Source: DASSKF01 sp035690725
Lineage (GTDB): Bacteria > Actinomycetota > Actinomycetes > Actinomycetales > Dermatophilaceae
Assembly: GCA_035690725.1 (NCBI GenBank)
Contig: DASSKF010000099.1
Coordinates: 1 to 33,492, forward strand
Direction: 5' to 3'
DNA: 33,492 nucleotides
The notes beneath the pieces were generated by a model, which saw only the letters and a list, made by a program, of their open reading frames with translations, was not told the origin of the DNA and made no database searches. This document shows positions 8,810 to 17,347 of the stretch, in pieces. Within the stretch, counting starts at the first letter, position 1. Every line of letters begins with the position of its first letter. Both the position numbers and the translations under genes were made by a program.

Positions 8810-8822
8810 CCCGCACCGCGGG
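8810..8822 (+). terminator. Short GC-rich hairpin after secG
   Basis: CCCGC-ACC-GCGGG forms a perfect 5-bp stem beginning 5 nt after the secG stop. There is no T-run, as is common for high-GC actinobacteria. It may be a weak terminator or attenuator before rbpA. Confidence 0.35.
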
Positions 8823-8867
8823 GCGGGGACAGCGGCCAGTCGACCAGCACAGACGAGGAGAGCACGC

Positions 8868-9218
8868 ATGGCAGGTGGCAACGCGATCCGGGGCAGCCGG
8901 GTCGGGGCAGGCCCCATGGGCGAGGCCGAGCGTGGTGAGGCGGCTCCCCGCGTGGTGGTGTCGTACTGGTGCTCCAACGGCCACGAGACCCGGCCGAGCT
9001 TCGCCGAGGAGACCGGCCTGGAGGTCCCCGACCTGTGGGACTGCCCCCGCTGCGGGTTCCCAGCGGGGCAGGACGAGGCCAACCCGCCCGCACCGCCGCG
9101 AGTCGAGCCCTACAAGACCCACCTGGCCTACGTGAAGGAACGCCGCAACGAGGCCGACGGCCAAGCCATCCTGGACGAGGCGCTGCAGAAACTGCGCGAC
9201 CGCAAGCTGATCCGCTGA
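8868..9218 (+). CDS. rbpA: RNA polymerase-binding protein RbpA
   Basis: RbpA binds RNA polymerase with group 1 and 2 sigma factors and stabilises open promoter complexes; it is found only in actinobacteria. The 116-residue product has the N-terminal tail MAGGNAIRGSRVGAGPMGE, a core domain with YWCSNGHETRPSF and WDCPRCGFPAG (Cys/His positions fitting the zinc-binding or core-fold site), and the C-terminal sigma-interaction helices (THLAYVKERRNEADGQAIL to KLRDRKLIR). The ATG is preceded by GAGGAG at 8855-8860. It converges on the minus-strand YhgE-type gene with only 29 bp between stops. Its neighbour in many relatives, as I recall, is the pentose-phosphate operon; here an 8.4-kb cassette intervenes. 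Confidence 0.97.
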   Translation: MAGGNAIRGSRVGAGPMGEAERGEAAPRVVVSYWCSNGHETRPSFAEETGLEVPDLWDCPRCGFPAGQDEANPPAPPRVEPYKTHLAYVKERRNEADGQAILDEALQKLRDRKLIR

Positions 9219-9247
9219 CGCCGCCGGCTGGCCGCTGAACTCCCGGG

Positions 9248-11449
9248 TCAGGCGAGGGCGGGGGCTCGTCCCGGTGGAGCGGCGACCTTGAACCGTTGGC
9301 GCTTGACGGCGGCCAGCAGGGCGAGTGCCGACCCGACCGTCCAGAGGAACAGCACGACGGCCGCCTGTACCACCGACCCCGCGTGCCCACCGGACACCAG
9401 CTGACTGGCGCCGTTGACGAAGGCGGTGAGCGGCAGGACCCCGTTGAGGGTTCGTAGTACTGCGGGAGCCGTCTCCAGTGGCAGGACATTTCCCGAAGCG
9501 GCGAGCTGCAGCAGCAGCAACAGGACGAAGAGCAGGACGCCGGTGCGGCCCAGGGCGGCACGGAGGGCCTCGGCGACCAGCGAGAACGTCAGTGCCGCCA
9601 GGACGGAGAGCGGCAGCAACAGCCCGAGCATCGCGATCTGGGTGTGCAGCAGCAACAGCACGACGATCATGCCGACGGCTTGCAGCGCCGCGAACCCCGC
9701 GATCGGCAGTGCCTCGGCGACGGCGATGCGGCGTGACGACACCGGCGCGAGCGTGCGGCTGCGGATGTCGGCCACGTTCATGCTCAACGCGGTCACGAGG
9801 ACGGCCAGCCACAGGATGACGGCCAGGATGACGGCGATCAGCCAGCCGTTGCCGTGCGCGGTGTGCTGGACATGGCTGGTCAGCTGCACCGGCTCGCTGA
9901 CCACCGGGGCCAGGGCCTTCTGCTGGCTGGAGGAATAGGTGGGACTGTCCTTGGCGGACTTGCCCAGGCCACTGCTGAGGGACTGGGCGCCGCTGTCGGT
10001 CTGCTTCGCGCTCGAGGCGAGCGACTGGCTTCCCGACGCGACCGAGCGGCCGGCCGATGCGGCCGACTGGGACCCACCGGCCAGCTGATCGGCGCCCGTC
10101 ACGAGCGAGTCCGCTCCTTGGGCCACCGAGCTGGCACCGGACTGGAGCTGCTTGGCGCTGCTGCTCAGCTGTCCACTCGCGCCACTGAGCCCGCTGGCTC
10201 CCGCGGCCACTGACGCGGCACCTTGGGACAGCCCGCCGGCTCCCGCGGCCACGGACGCGGCACCCCGGGACAGCCCGCCGGCTCCCGCGGCCACGGACGC
10301 GGCACCCCGGGACAGCTCCCCGGCTCCGGTGGCGACGCCACCCGCGGCGCCCGCCACGGTGTCGGCGCCTGTCCGGACGCGCTCCGAGACCGTCACGAGG
10401 CGCAGGGCACGGGCACTGCTGCGGGCGAGCCGAGCGCAGAAGAGCACCGAGCCGCCGCTGGCACGACACCGTCCGCTCAGGGAAGTGAGCTCATTCGCCA
10501 GCGCCTGGTCGGCCGCCGACAGGCCACGCACACCGAGTGCGACCGCGCTCGTTCCGTGGGCCACCCCGCCAGCGGCTCGGGCCAGGTCGTTGCTCTTGCC
10601 GGCCAGCTCGCGGGTGGCTCCGGCCAGGTCGTTGCTCTTGCCGGCCAGCTCGCGGGTGGCTCCGGCCAGTGTCGTGGCTCCCGTGTGCAGCTCGTCCGTG
10701 CCCTGGGCCAGTCCGGCGGCGCCGGTGTCCACGCTGTGGGCGCCGCTGCTGAGCGACGAGGAGCTGGTCGCGACCTGCGAGGCCCCCGAGCTGAGCTGGT
10801 CCAGGTTGGTGGACAGCTCGCCGGCACCCTGGTCGAGCTGCGTGGCGCCGGACGAGAGTTGCTTGGTGCCCTCCGCCAGCTGGGAGGCGTTCGAGGCGGC
10901 CTTGGAGTTGTTGCTCGCGAGTGTGTTGAAGCCGCCGTAGACGTTCTTGAGGTAGCCCTGGGTCGTCTGGTCGCCCAGTGCCGTGGCCGCCGCGGAGGCG
11001 ATCTGTTGGCTGATGTAGGGGATGGTGGTGCTGGCCGCCCCGTTGCTCACCAGCTTGAGCTTGCCCTGCTGCGGCTTGTCCGTGCCGGAGGAGAGGATCG
11101 CCTTGGAGAAGTCGGAGGGGATGGTGAGGACGGCGTAGAACGAGCCGTCCCGAAGCCCCGCCGAGGCGTCGTCGCTGTCGGACAGCGTCCAGTCCAGGTT
11201 CTTCTGCGGTGTGCTCGGGTGGGTCAGTGCCGCCGTGAGCGACCGTCCGGCCGCCATCGGCTGGGAGCCGGTGATGATGGTGTCGTTGTTCACGATCGCC
11301 ACGGGTACCTTGTCGATCTCGTCCTGACGCCCACTGACCGACCAGACCAGCACCGACGTGGCCAGGAGCGGCAGCAGCAGGCCGAGTGCCACGAGCCTCC
11401 TCCCTCGGCTCCAGCGCATCCGGTGCTCGGCCCCGTCATGCTGGCTCAT
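9248..11449 (-). CDS. YhgE/Pip-family membrane protein with long extracytoplasmic repeat rod
   Basis: The 733-residue protein has the architecture of the YhgE/Pip family (relatives include YueB, EsaA and Lactococcus phage infection protein). One membrane helix lies near 19-40. A folded segment follows (to about 150) with VPVAIVNNDT and YAVLTIPSDFS. A long Ser/Ala/Gly repeat region (about 180-510) is built on 7-residue units of the form LxxGAxx. About five C-terminal helices (about 540-725) resemble an ABC-2 permease domain. Two blocks of tandem 42-bp (14-residue) duplications are visible in the DNA. The repeat is interrupted near 326-338 by a non-repeat segment with two Cys (CRASGGSVLFC). Family members are linked to surface structures, phage adsorption or type VII secretion; no cargo can be assigned here. 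The ATG overlaps the upstream MMPL gene by 14 bp and has GAGGAG 5 nt before it, so the two are one operon. Confidence 0.85.
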   Translation of the reverse strand: MSQHDGAEHRMRWSRGRRLVALGLLLPLLATSVLVWSVSGRQDEIDKVPVAIVNNDTIITGSQPMAAGRSLTAALTHPSTPQKNLDWTLSDSDDASAGLRDGSFYAVLTIPSDFSKAILSSGTDKPQQGKLKLVSNGAASTTIPYISQQIASAAATALGDQTTQGYLKNVYGGFNTLASNNSKAASNASQLAEGTKQLSSGATQLDQGAGELSTNLDQLSSGASQVATSSSSLSSGAHSVDTGAAGLAQGTDELHTGATTLAGATRELAGKSNDLAGATRELAGKSNDLARAAGGVAHGTSAVALGVRGLSAADQALANELTSLSGRCRASGGSVLFCARLARSSARALRLVTVSERVRTGADTVAGAAGGVATGAGELSRGAASVAAGAGGLSRGAASVAAGAGGLSQGAASVAAGASGLSGASGQLSSSAKQLQSGASSVAQGADSLVTGADQLAGGSQSAASAGRSVASGSQSLASSAKQTDSGAQSLSSGLGKSAKDSPTYSSSQQKALAPVVSEPVQLTSHVQHTAHGNGWLIAVILAVILWLAVLVTALSMNVADIRSRTLAPVSSRRIAVAEALPIAGFAALQAVGMIVVLLLLHTQIAMLGLLLPLSVLAALTFSLVAEALRAALGRTGVLLFVLLLLLQLAASGNVLPLETAPAVLRTLNGVLPLTAFVNGASQLVSGGHAGSVVQAAVVLFLWTVGSALALLAAVKRQRFKVAAPPGRAPALA
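10198..10323. repeat. Three tandem 42-bp repeats within the YhgE-type gene
   Basis: Copies run 10198-10239, 10240-10281 and 10282-10323. Copies 1 and 2 differ at 3 positions, and copies 2 and 3 at 2. Each encodes 14 residues (two heptads), of the kind GLSRGAASVAAGAG. A more diverged unit follows. Unit length is a multiple of 3, so gain or loss keeps the frame and would change rod length. Confidence 0.9.
10581..10664. repeat. Two identical 42-bp tandem repeats within the YhgE-type gene
   Basis: Copies at 10581-10622 and 10623-10664 are identical at all 42 bases and encode GATRELAGKSNDLA twice. Perfect identity, including third positions, points to a recent duplication or ongoing slippage. Confidence 0.92.
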
Positions 11450-14267
11450 GGCTGCTCCTCGTCGATGCGTCCAGGACGCGCGGGGCGCCGACCGCGCGCG
11501 TCAGCGCCTGCGGTACCCCGTCGCCGACGACGACGATCACCGTCTCGCCACGGTGCGCCAGCTGCTGCGCGAGCAACTCGCAGCCGAGCCGGGCGTCGCC
11601 CGCCAGGTGCTCCAGGCCGGTGAGCACGAAGACGCTCGCGCCGCACGAGAGCGCCATCGCGGTCTCCATGACTGCGGCAGCGACGCGCGAGTCCCGGGTG
11701 TCCACCAACGTGGTCAGCTCGCCGGCCAGCCGGGACGCGGTGTGCATGAACGCGCGGCGCTGCGAGGGGGACGAGCTCACCAGACGGGCCCGCTCCCGCA
11801 GCCGGCTCACGGGGGACCCCGCGGCCGTCTCGAAGGGTTCGATCTCGAGCAGTGCGGCACGAGTGACCACCACCTCGCGCTGCTCGGGCAGCAGGAGACC
11901 GTTGACCACGACCTCGCCCGTACACGCGCGTCCACGTCCGGCCAGTACCCGAGCCAGCTCGAGCGGACTCGCGCCCGGCGCGGCGGCGACCCGGGTGACC
12001 TGCCCGGGGCGGGCGACCAGCTCGACTGGTGCCGTCCCGTCGTGGACGAGCAGGTCCCGGGCCAGCACCGCGGCCGTGCCGTTGACCGCCTCCCAGTCGG
12101 TGAAGGCGATCTTGCGGTGCAGCGCGGCGCCCTCGACGTCCACGACCGGCAGACGCGCCGCCAGTGGCGCGGGCAGCCACCAGGCCCGTTCACCGAGCAG
12201 CCTCAGGACAGCGGGGACCAGCGTCATCCGGACGATGAACGCGTCGACGAGCACCCCGACCGCGAGCCCGAAGGCGATCTGCTTGACCGTGGTGGTGCCG
12301 GCCGGGATGAAGGCGATGAAGACCGTGGTCATGATCAGTGCGGCGGCCGTGACCACGCGCGAAGACGCCCTGAATCCGCCCCGGACGGCCTCCTGCGCGT
12401 CACCGGAGTGGACATAGTGCTCGCGCATGGCCGAGACCAGGAACATCTCGTAGTCCATGGCCAGCCCGAACAGGACGCCCATCACGAAGATCGGCAGGAA
12501 GCTCACGACCGGGCCCTCGGACAACCCCGGCACGAACCTGTCGAGCCACCCGAGCTGGAACACCGCAACGGCGGCCCCGAGTGCCGTTCCCACCGACAGC
12601 AGGTATCCCAACGTCGCCTTGATCGGGACCGCGATGGACCGGAAGACGATCATGAGCAGGATCAGGGAGAGCCCGATCACGATGCAGCCGAAGGGCAGCA
12701 GGGCGGCGCCGAGCCGGTCGGAGGCGTCGATGTTGACCGCGGTGGACCCGGTCACCAGCATGTTGCTGACGTGGTACTTCTTCTCCAGAGCTGGTGCTCG
12801 AACGCGAAGCTCGTGCACCAGCGCCGCGGTCGACGGCGCCGTCTGGCCCGCTTTCGGGATCACCTGGACCAGACCGGTGTCGCCCCCCTTGTCGGGAGTC
12901 TCCTGTGGGACGGCGACGACGCCGGGGATCGCCTTGATCGCATCCGCCAGCTTGCTGACCGTCCCCTTCGGGTCGGAGCTGGTGATCACGTCGGCAGTCA
13001 CCGCGAGGGGCGCGTTGTACCCCTCCCCGAATGCCGCGGTGATCTTGTCGTAGGTCTGCCGCTGGGGCGTCGACGCCGGCGCGGTGCTGTTGTCCGGCAG
13101 GGCCAGTTCCAGGTGGCGCGCCGGCAGCGCGGCGGACCCGAGCACGGCCACCACGAGAAGCACGGTGAGGGCGGGCCACCGCGTGACCGTCAGGACCCAG
13201 ATGTCGGCGACGCGCCGGCGCGGTCGCTCTCGTCGCGTCCTGGCCCACCTCAGCCGCCCCTGCCGTCGCACGCGCGGCCGCAACCGTGCGCCGAGCAGCA
13301 ACGCGATGGCGGGGACCAGTGTCAGGGCGACGCACACGGCCACGGTGACGGCTGCCGCCGCACCGAGGCCCATCACGGTCAGGACTGGTATCCCGGCCAC
13401 CGACAGGCCGGCCAGCGCGATGATGACCGTTGCCCCAGCGAAGACCACTGCGCTGCCGGCCGTGGCCAGCGCCCGCGCCATCGACTCGACCGGTTCGACG
13501 GCCTCGGCGAGCTGCGATCGGTGACGCGAGAGGATGAACAACGCGTAGTCGATGCCCACGGCCAGGCCGAGCATCTCGGCCAGCGTCGGCGCCGTGCTGG
13601 AGACGGTCACCGCGTGGGAGAGCAGGACGACGGACGTCAGGGTCACCCCGACGCCGACCAGTGAGGTCAGGATCGGCATCCCGGCGGCAACGAGCGAGCC
13701 GAAGGTGAGGGCCAGGATGAGGAAGGACACGAACAGGCCCAGCAGCTCGGGAACCTTGCTCGGGTCCGAGGTGGTCTTGTAGGCGTCGCCGCCCACTGAG
13801 GTCGCCACGTGCGAGGAGGCAGGTGGCGTCGCTGCCCTCTGCACCGCCGCCAGCGTGTGCTCCGAGGGCACCGCCGCCGAGAAGCTGACCTGCGCCAGGG
13901 CGGCCGTCGACCCCTTGTTCACCATCGGCTGGGCCGCCGTCAGCGGGTTGCTGATCGTCACCCCGGGCACGGCATTCACCGTCTTGACCAGCGTGCCGAC
14001 CTCGGATGCGTTCGCGGTGGAGGTGATCTTGCCCTGCGTGGCGCTGAACAGGATCTGACCGTTCGCCCCGGTCTGGCCGAACCGTTGTGCGAGCAGGTCC
14101 TGGCCTTGCTGGGAGTCGGTCCCGGGGATGGTGAACGAGTCGTCGTACCGGTCTCCCACGGTGCCTGCGCCACCGACCAGCGCGACCAGGAGCAGCAGCC
14201 ACACCGCCACCACGAGACCGGGCCGCCGACCGATGACGTGCCCCAGCCGGTAGAGAAGGATCGACAT
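11436..14267 (-). CDS. MMPL/RND-family transporter with C-terminal degenerate ABC-ATPase-like domain
   Basis: The 943-residue protein begins with a typical MMPL half (MSILLYRLGHVIGRRP, membrane helix, then a periplasmic-type domain). It has two RND-like halves with about 12 helices. Each half carries the paired Asp-Tyr proton-relay motif: GIDYALF at about 239-245 and AMDYEMF near 605. MMPL proteins use proton motive force to export lipids or small molecules across the membrane. From about residue 709 to the end is a soluble ~235-residue extension. It reads like an ABC nucleotide-binding domain: a GQVTRVAAAPGASPLELARV stretch, followed by LAGRG and GEVVVNG, sits where Walker A and the downstream strand should be. 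The P-loop Lys is lost, and VFVLTGLEHL replaces the acidic Walker B. It is therefore unlikely to hydrolyse ATP. The ATG has GGAGG 7 nt upstream. The end overlaps the YhgE-type gene by 14 bp. Confidence 0.88.
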   Translation of the reverse strand: MSILLYRLGHVIGRRPGLVVAVWLLLLVALVGGAGTVGDRYDDSFTIPGTDSQQGQDLLAQRFGQTGANGQILFSATQGKITSTANASEVGTLVKTVNAVPGVTISNPLTAAQPMVNKGSTAALAQVSFSAAVPSEHTLAAVQRAATPPASSHVATSVGGDAYKTTSDPSKVPELLGLFVSFLILALTFGSLVAAGMPILTSLVGVGVTLTSVVLLSHAVTVSSTAPTLAEMLGLAVGIDYALFILSRHRSQLAEAVEPVESMARALATAGSAVVFAGATVIIALAGLSVAGIPVLTVMGLGAAAAVTVAVCVALTLVPAIALLLGARLRPRVRRQGRLRWARTRRERPRRRVADIWVLTVTRWPALTVLLVVAVLGSAALPARHLELALPDNSTAPASTPQRQTYDKITAAFGEGYNAPLAVTADVITSSDPKGTVSKLADAIKAIPGVVAVPQETPDKGGDTGLVQVIPKAGQTAPSTAALVHELRVRAPALEKKYHVSNMLVTGSTAVNIDASDRLGAALLPFGCIVIGLSLILLMIVFRSIAVPIKATLGYLLSVGTALGAAVAVFQLGWLDRFVPGLSEGPVVSFLPIFVMGVLFGLAMDYEMFLVSAMREHYVHSGDAQEAVRGGFRASSRVVTAAALIMTTVFIAFIPAGTTTVKQIAFGLAVGVLVDAFIVRMTLVPAVLRLLGERAWWLPAPLAARLPVVDVEGAALHRKIAFTDWEAVNGTAAVLARDLLVHDGTAPVELVARPGQVTRVAAAPGASPLELARVLAGRGRACTGEVVVNGLLLPEQREVVVTRAALLEIEPFETAAGSPVSRLRERARLVSSSPSQRRAFMHTASRLAGELTTLVDTRDSRVAAAVMETAMALSCGASVFVLTGLEHLAGDARLGCELLAQQLAHRGETVIVVVGDGVPQALTRAVGAPRVLDASTRSSHEPA

Positions 14268-14379
14268 CCGCCACCTCCCACCCGCAGCTCAGGTCCTCGT
14301 GGCGTCGCCCGGATGCAGCGATCAGGAGCATGGCACGGCATCCGCGTGGCGCGGGGCTGCCGGTGACGATGTGTGGCAA

Positions 14380-14385
14380 ACCCTA
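14380..14385 (-). promoter_or_regulatory. Possible -10 for the MMPL-yhgE operon
   Basis: On the minus strand this reads TAGGGT and lies 17 nt downstream of the 14403-14423 palindrome, where an activator bound near -35 could act. The leader to the ATG at 14267 would be about 105 nt. It overlaps an isolated CCCTAGGG at 14381-14388, so it could equally be part of a binding site. Confidence 0.3.
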
Positions 14386-14402
14386 GGGACTCGCCGGGGC
14401 AA

Positions 14403-14423
14403 CGCTGGGGTATTTCCCTAGCG
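14403..14423. promoter_or_regulatory. 21-bp palindrome, candidate LuxR/LAL operator 1
   Basis: Arms CGCTGGGG and CCCTAGCG (7 of 8 complementary) flank the 5-bp spacer TATTT. It lies in the 290-bp divergent region between the MMPL gene and luxR. An almost identical element with the same arm and spacer lengths is at 17329-17349. Paired sites of this form suit a dimeric NarL/LuxR-type HTH. Confidence 0.6.
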
Positions 14424-14523
14424 ACCGGGGGTCGCGAGAGAACGTGCCGGGGGCAAGCAGGCGGGCCACGGTCCGCCGTGCCGGGTGTTTCCCGAATCGG
14501 CTCCGAGCGAGCCGGTCGCACTG

Positions 14524-14529
14524 TAGGCT
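14524..14529 (+). promoter_or_regulatory. Candidate -10 of the luxR-family gene
   Basis: TAGGCT lies 28 bp before the chosen ATG at 14558. It would start a short leader carrying GGGAGG at 14547-14552. This excludes the longer upstream reading of the same frame, which would begin before the promoter. Confidence 0.55.
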
Positions 14530-14557
14530 CGTCGCGGTCACGGACCGGGAGGTCTGG

Positions 14558-17347
14558 ATGCCGACAACGGCGCGCGGCCTGTTCGTGGGTCGTTCCGACG
14601 AACTGATGGCGTTGCAGGACGAGTTCGCGGCCGCTCGCCGCGGCGAGCCGCGCTTGGTCTGGGTCGACGGGGAGGCAGGGGTCGGCAAGACCGCACTGGT
14701 GCGGCGCTTCATCCGCGACGTGGGGGCTGCCGCCGTGCTGTGGGCCAGTGGGGACGAGGCGGAGCTGGCGTTGGAGTTCGGCGTCGTCGAGCAACTGCGC
14801 GCAGGCATGCCGGTCCGGTCACGAGGCCCTCGCACGGTGCGGGCGGGCGTCGACAGCCTCGTGGTGGGTGCGGACCTGCTGTCCGGGATCGGCCTGCTGG
14901 AGCGACGCGGGCCGGTGGTCGTGGTGGTCGACGACCTGGACCTGGTGGACTCGGCTTCGGCGCACGTGTTGTTGTTCGTCCTGCGTCGTCTGCGGCGCGA
15001 GGCGCTGCTGGTCGTGGTCGTGGCCCGCCCCGCCACCCTTGGTCGACTCGGTGCTGGCTGGGCGCGGTTGCTTGCCGATCGCGACAAGGTCCGACGCGTG
15101 CGGCTGGGAGGTCTGAGTGGTCGTGACGTCGGTGCGTTGGCCGAGCTGTCGGGCAGCCCGCTGGCGGATGCGGCCGGGGAGCGGTTGCGCGCGCACACGG
15201 CTGGCAACCCGCTGTACGTCTCGGCGCTGCTGGATGAGCTGGGTGCCGACGTGCTCAACGATCTCGGCACGTCGTTGCCCGCACCGCACTCCTATGCCGC
15301 AACCGTGCTGGCGCGCGTTGCGCGGCTGACGAGGGCCGCGCAGGGGCTGGTGGCTGCTGCGGCCGTGCTCGGACGGCGGTCGCCGCTCCGGACACTCGCC
15401 GACACCGCCGCGCTGCGGGACCCCGTTGCGGCGCTGGACGAGGCGGAGGCGGCGGGGTTGCTCGTGACCGGTGGCCAAGGAGGATGGCTGGTCGACTTCG
15501 TCCATCCGCTCGTCCGGGCCGCCGTCTACGACGACCTGTCGCCCTTACGGCGCCGTGCGTTGCACCGGGCAGCGGCGGACGCGGTCGGCGAGCCGTCTTC
15601 CTTCCGCCATCGAGTGGCCGCGACTGCGGGCACAGACGCGGAGCTGGCGGCCCGCCTGGTCCGGGCCGCGGACAACGAGCAGGCGGACGGTGCGCTCGCC
15701 GGTGCCGCCGACTACTACGAGCTTGCCTCCCGCGTCGAGCCCGACCCGACAGGTGCCGACAGGTGCCTGTACCACGCCGTGGAGCTGTGGCTGCGTGCGG
15801 GACGTGTTGCCACGGCGACGAGCTATGCCGTTCAGGTTGCGGAGCGCCCGACGAGCAGGCATCAGCGTTACATCACGGCGCTGTTGGACACCCCGCGCGG
15901 CCGCCTGGACGAAGCGGTCGCGGCGATCCAGGAGGTGGCCGAGTCCGTCTCGCCGGTCGGCGACCCCGATCTCTATGCACGTGCCGCGGCGGCGCTGGCC
16001 TACCTGCGCGTGATCCTCGGTGACCACGAGTCCGCCACCTTGTGGGCGACACGCGCCCGCGGGGCAGCCGCGCCGGGGTCGATGATCGACGGCCTGGCCG
16101 TGCAGGCCCTGGCGTGGGGCTGCGCCAGGGCCGGCCGTTTCGACGAGGCGGTCGCCGAGCTCGGTGGCCTCGACCCCGGGCACGACAAGCCAGAGGCCTC
16201 CGAGGCCGAGCTGCTGTCGGTCCGCGGCGTGATTCGCACGTGGGCCGGCGATGTCCGGTCGGCCGTGACCGACCTGCGGGCGGTTGACCGCTGGGTGCGG
16301 TCGGGGGCACCCGTCAGTGACATCGGACGGGTCTATGCGGGCCTGGCCGAGGCCGAGTTCCGCATCGGCTCGTGGGACTCGGCGGCCACTCACATCGAGC
16401 TCGCCCTGTCCCTGGGCGCGGACCTCGACCACGGGTGGGTGACGCCGCACACGCACGCGGTCGCCGCCCACCTGTACGCCGCCCGTGGCCAAGCCGAGGA
16501 CGCCCGCGGCCAGTCCGACGCGGCACGCCGCGCGGCGGCCAGCAGCCCGGTCGCGGAGGGGCGGGCGTATGCCTCGCTGGCCGAGGCGCACCGCTCCTGG
16601 GGGGTGGGGGACTGGCCCGGAGTCATCGACGCGTTGCAGGAGCTGCCCGATCACTCGCGCGACCACCCCAACCTGGCGCTGTGGCGGTGCCGCATGGCCG
16701 AAGCATGCATCGGCGAGGGTCGATCGGGGGAGGCGCTGGCGTTGGTCGAGCAGTTGCCCACGGGCCCCTGGGGTGGCACCGACGAGGCGGACCGGACCAG
16801 GCTGCGTGCCCTGGCGCTGCACGGGCTCGGCGAGCACGACGCAGCCAGGGCCGCCTTCGTGGACGCGACGGCGGCCCTGGCCGATCGCCCGGCCACGTTC
16901 GGCGGCGCGGTCCTGGCGCTGGACTACGGGCGCTTCCTGCTGGCCTCTGGGCATGCCGATGACGCGGTCGGACCGCTGCGATGGGCCCACGAGGTACTGC
17001 TCGGCCTCGGCGCGAGGGGCTTCCGAGAGGCGTGCGAGGCGGCGCTGGATGCCTGCGGAGCGCCGACGGGAGCAGGCCCGCGGACCACGCTGGAGGCGCT
17101 GACCCCGCGTGAGCGCGTGGTCGCCCGGTTGGTCGCCGGCGGCGCGACCAACCGGGAGGTCGCCGCACAGCTGTACCTCAGCACCAAGGGGGTCGAGTAC
17201 CACCTCGGCAACATCTTCCGCAAACTCGGCATCACCTCCCGTCGGCAGCTCCGGACAGTGCTGTCCACCGGTCACCGGCCGCGAGACCGACACCGGAAGT
17301 CCGTGGAGAGGCGGGGGATCCCACCCCGCACTAGGCATTCTCCCTAG
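14558..17347 (+). CDS. Large LuxR-family (LAL-type) transcription regulator with AAA ATPase domain
   Basis: The 929-residue protein has the layout of LAL regulators. An N-terminal AAA/NACHT-like ATPase has the GRSDEL box at about 11-16, Walker A GEAGVGKT at 38-45 and Walker B VVVVVDDLD near 120-128. A long helical, TPR-like middle region follows (about 350-830, many Ala/Leu/Glu-rich helices). The C-terminal LuxR/NarL HTH is at about 845-900 (LTPRERVVARLVAGGATNRE, then KGVEYHLGNIFRKLG). Such proteins usually activate nearby genes when an effector or partner binds the ATPase or middle domain. The ATG at 14558 is favoured because it has GGGAGG 5 nt upstream and follows a -10-like TAGGCT. The gene is divergent from the MMPL-yhgE operon. 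Its TAG stop lies inside a 21-bp palindrome. The codons look somewhat richer in T at third positions than in neighbouring core genes (an impression, not measured). Confidence 0.93.
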   Translation: MPTTARGLFVGRSDELMALQDEFAAARRGEPRLVWVDGEAGVGKTALVRRFIRDVGAAAVLWASGDEAELALEFGVVEQLRAGMPVRSRGPRTVRAGVDSLVVGADLLSGIGLLERRGPVVVVVDDLDLVDSASAHVLLFVLRRLRREALLVVVVARPATLGRLGAGWARLLADRDKVRRVRLGGLSGRDVGALAELSGSPLADAAGERLRAHTAGNPLYVSALLDELGADVLNDLGTSLPAPHSYAATVLARVARLTRAAQGLVAAAAVLGRRSPLRTLADTAALRDPVAALDEAEAAGLLVTGGQGGWLVDFVHPLVRAAVYDDLSPLRRRALHRAAADAVGEPSSFRHRVAATAGTDAELAARLVRAADNEQADGALAGAADYYELASRVEPDPTGADRCLYHAVELWLRAGRVATATSYAVQVAERPTSRHQRYITALLDTPRGRLDEAVAAIQEVAESVSPVGDPDLYARAAAALAYLRVILGDHESATLWATRARGAAAPGSMIDGLAVQALAWGCARAGRFDEAVAELGGLDPGHDKPEASEAELLSVRGVIRTWAGDVRSAVTDLRAVDRWVRSGAPVSDIGRVYAGLAEAEFRIGSWDSAATHIELALSLGADLDHGWVTPHTHAVAAHLYAARGQAEDARGQSDAARRAAASSPVAEGRAYASLAEAHRSWGVGDWPGVIDALQELPDHSRDHPNLALWRCRMAEACIGEGRSGEALALVEQLPTGPWGGTDEADRTRLRALALHGLGEHDAARAAFVDATAALADRPATFGGAVLALDYGRFLLASGHADDAVGPLRWAHEVLLGLGARGFREACEAALDACGAPTGAGPRTTLEALTPRERVVARLVAGGATNREVAAQLYLSTKGVEYHLGNIFRKLGITSRRQLRTVLSTGHRPRDRHRKSVERRGIPPRTRHSP

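Noticed and set aside
10198..10664. Tandem repeats considered as a CRISPR array or site-specific recombination repeats
   Set aside because: The units are adjacent without spacers, lie in frame within a coding region, and encode heptad units.
10152..10940. Plus-strand repetitive frame opposite the YhgE gene, resembling a repeat protein
   Set aside because: The repetition comes from the 42-bp repeats of the true gene read on the other strand. It has no ribosome-binding site or promoter.
11358..13664. Long plus-strand open frame of 768 codons opposite the MMPL gene
   Set aside because: It is the antisense shadow expected at high GC3. The opposite strand encodes a clear MMPL protein with ribosome-binding site, motifs and operon overlap. 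The translated shadow is rich in Arg, Gly, His and Gln without domains.
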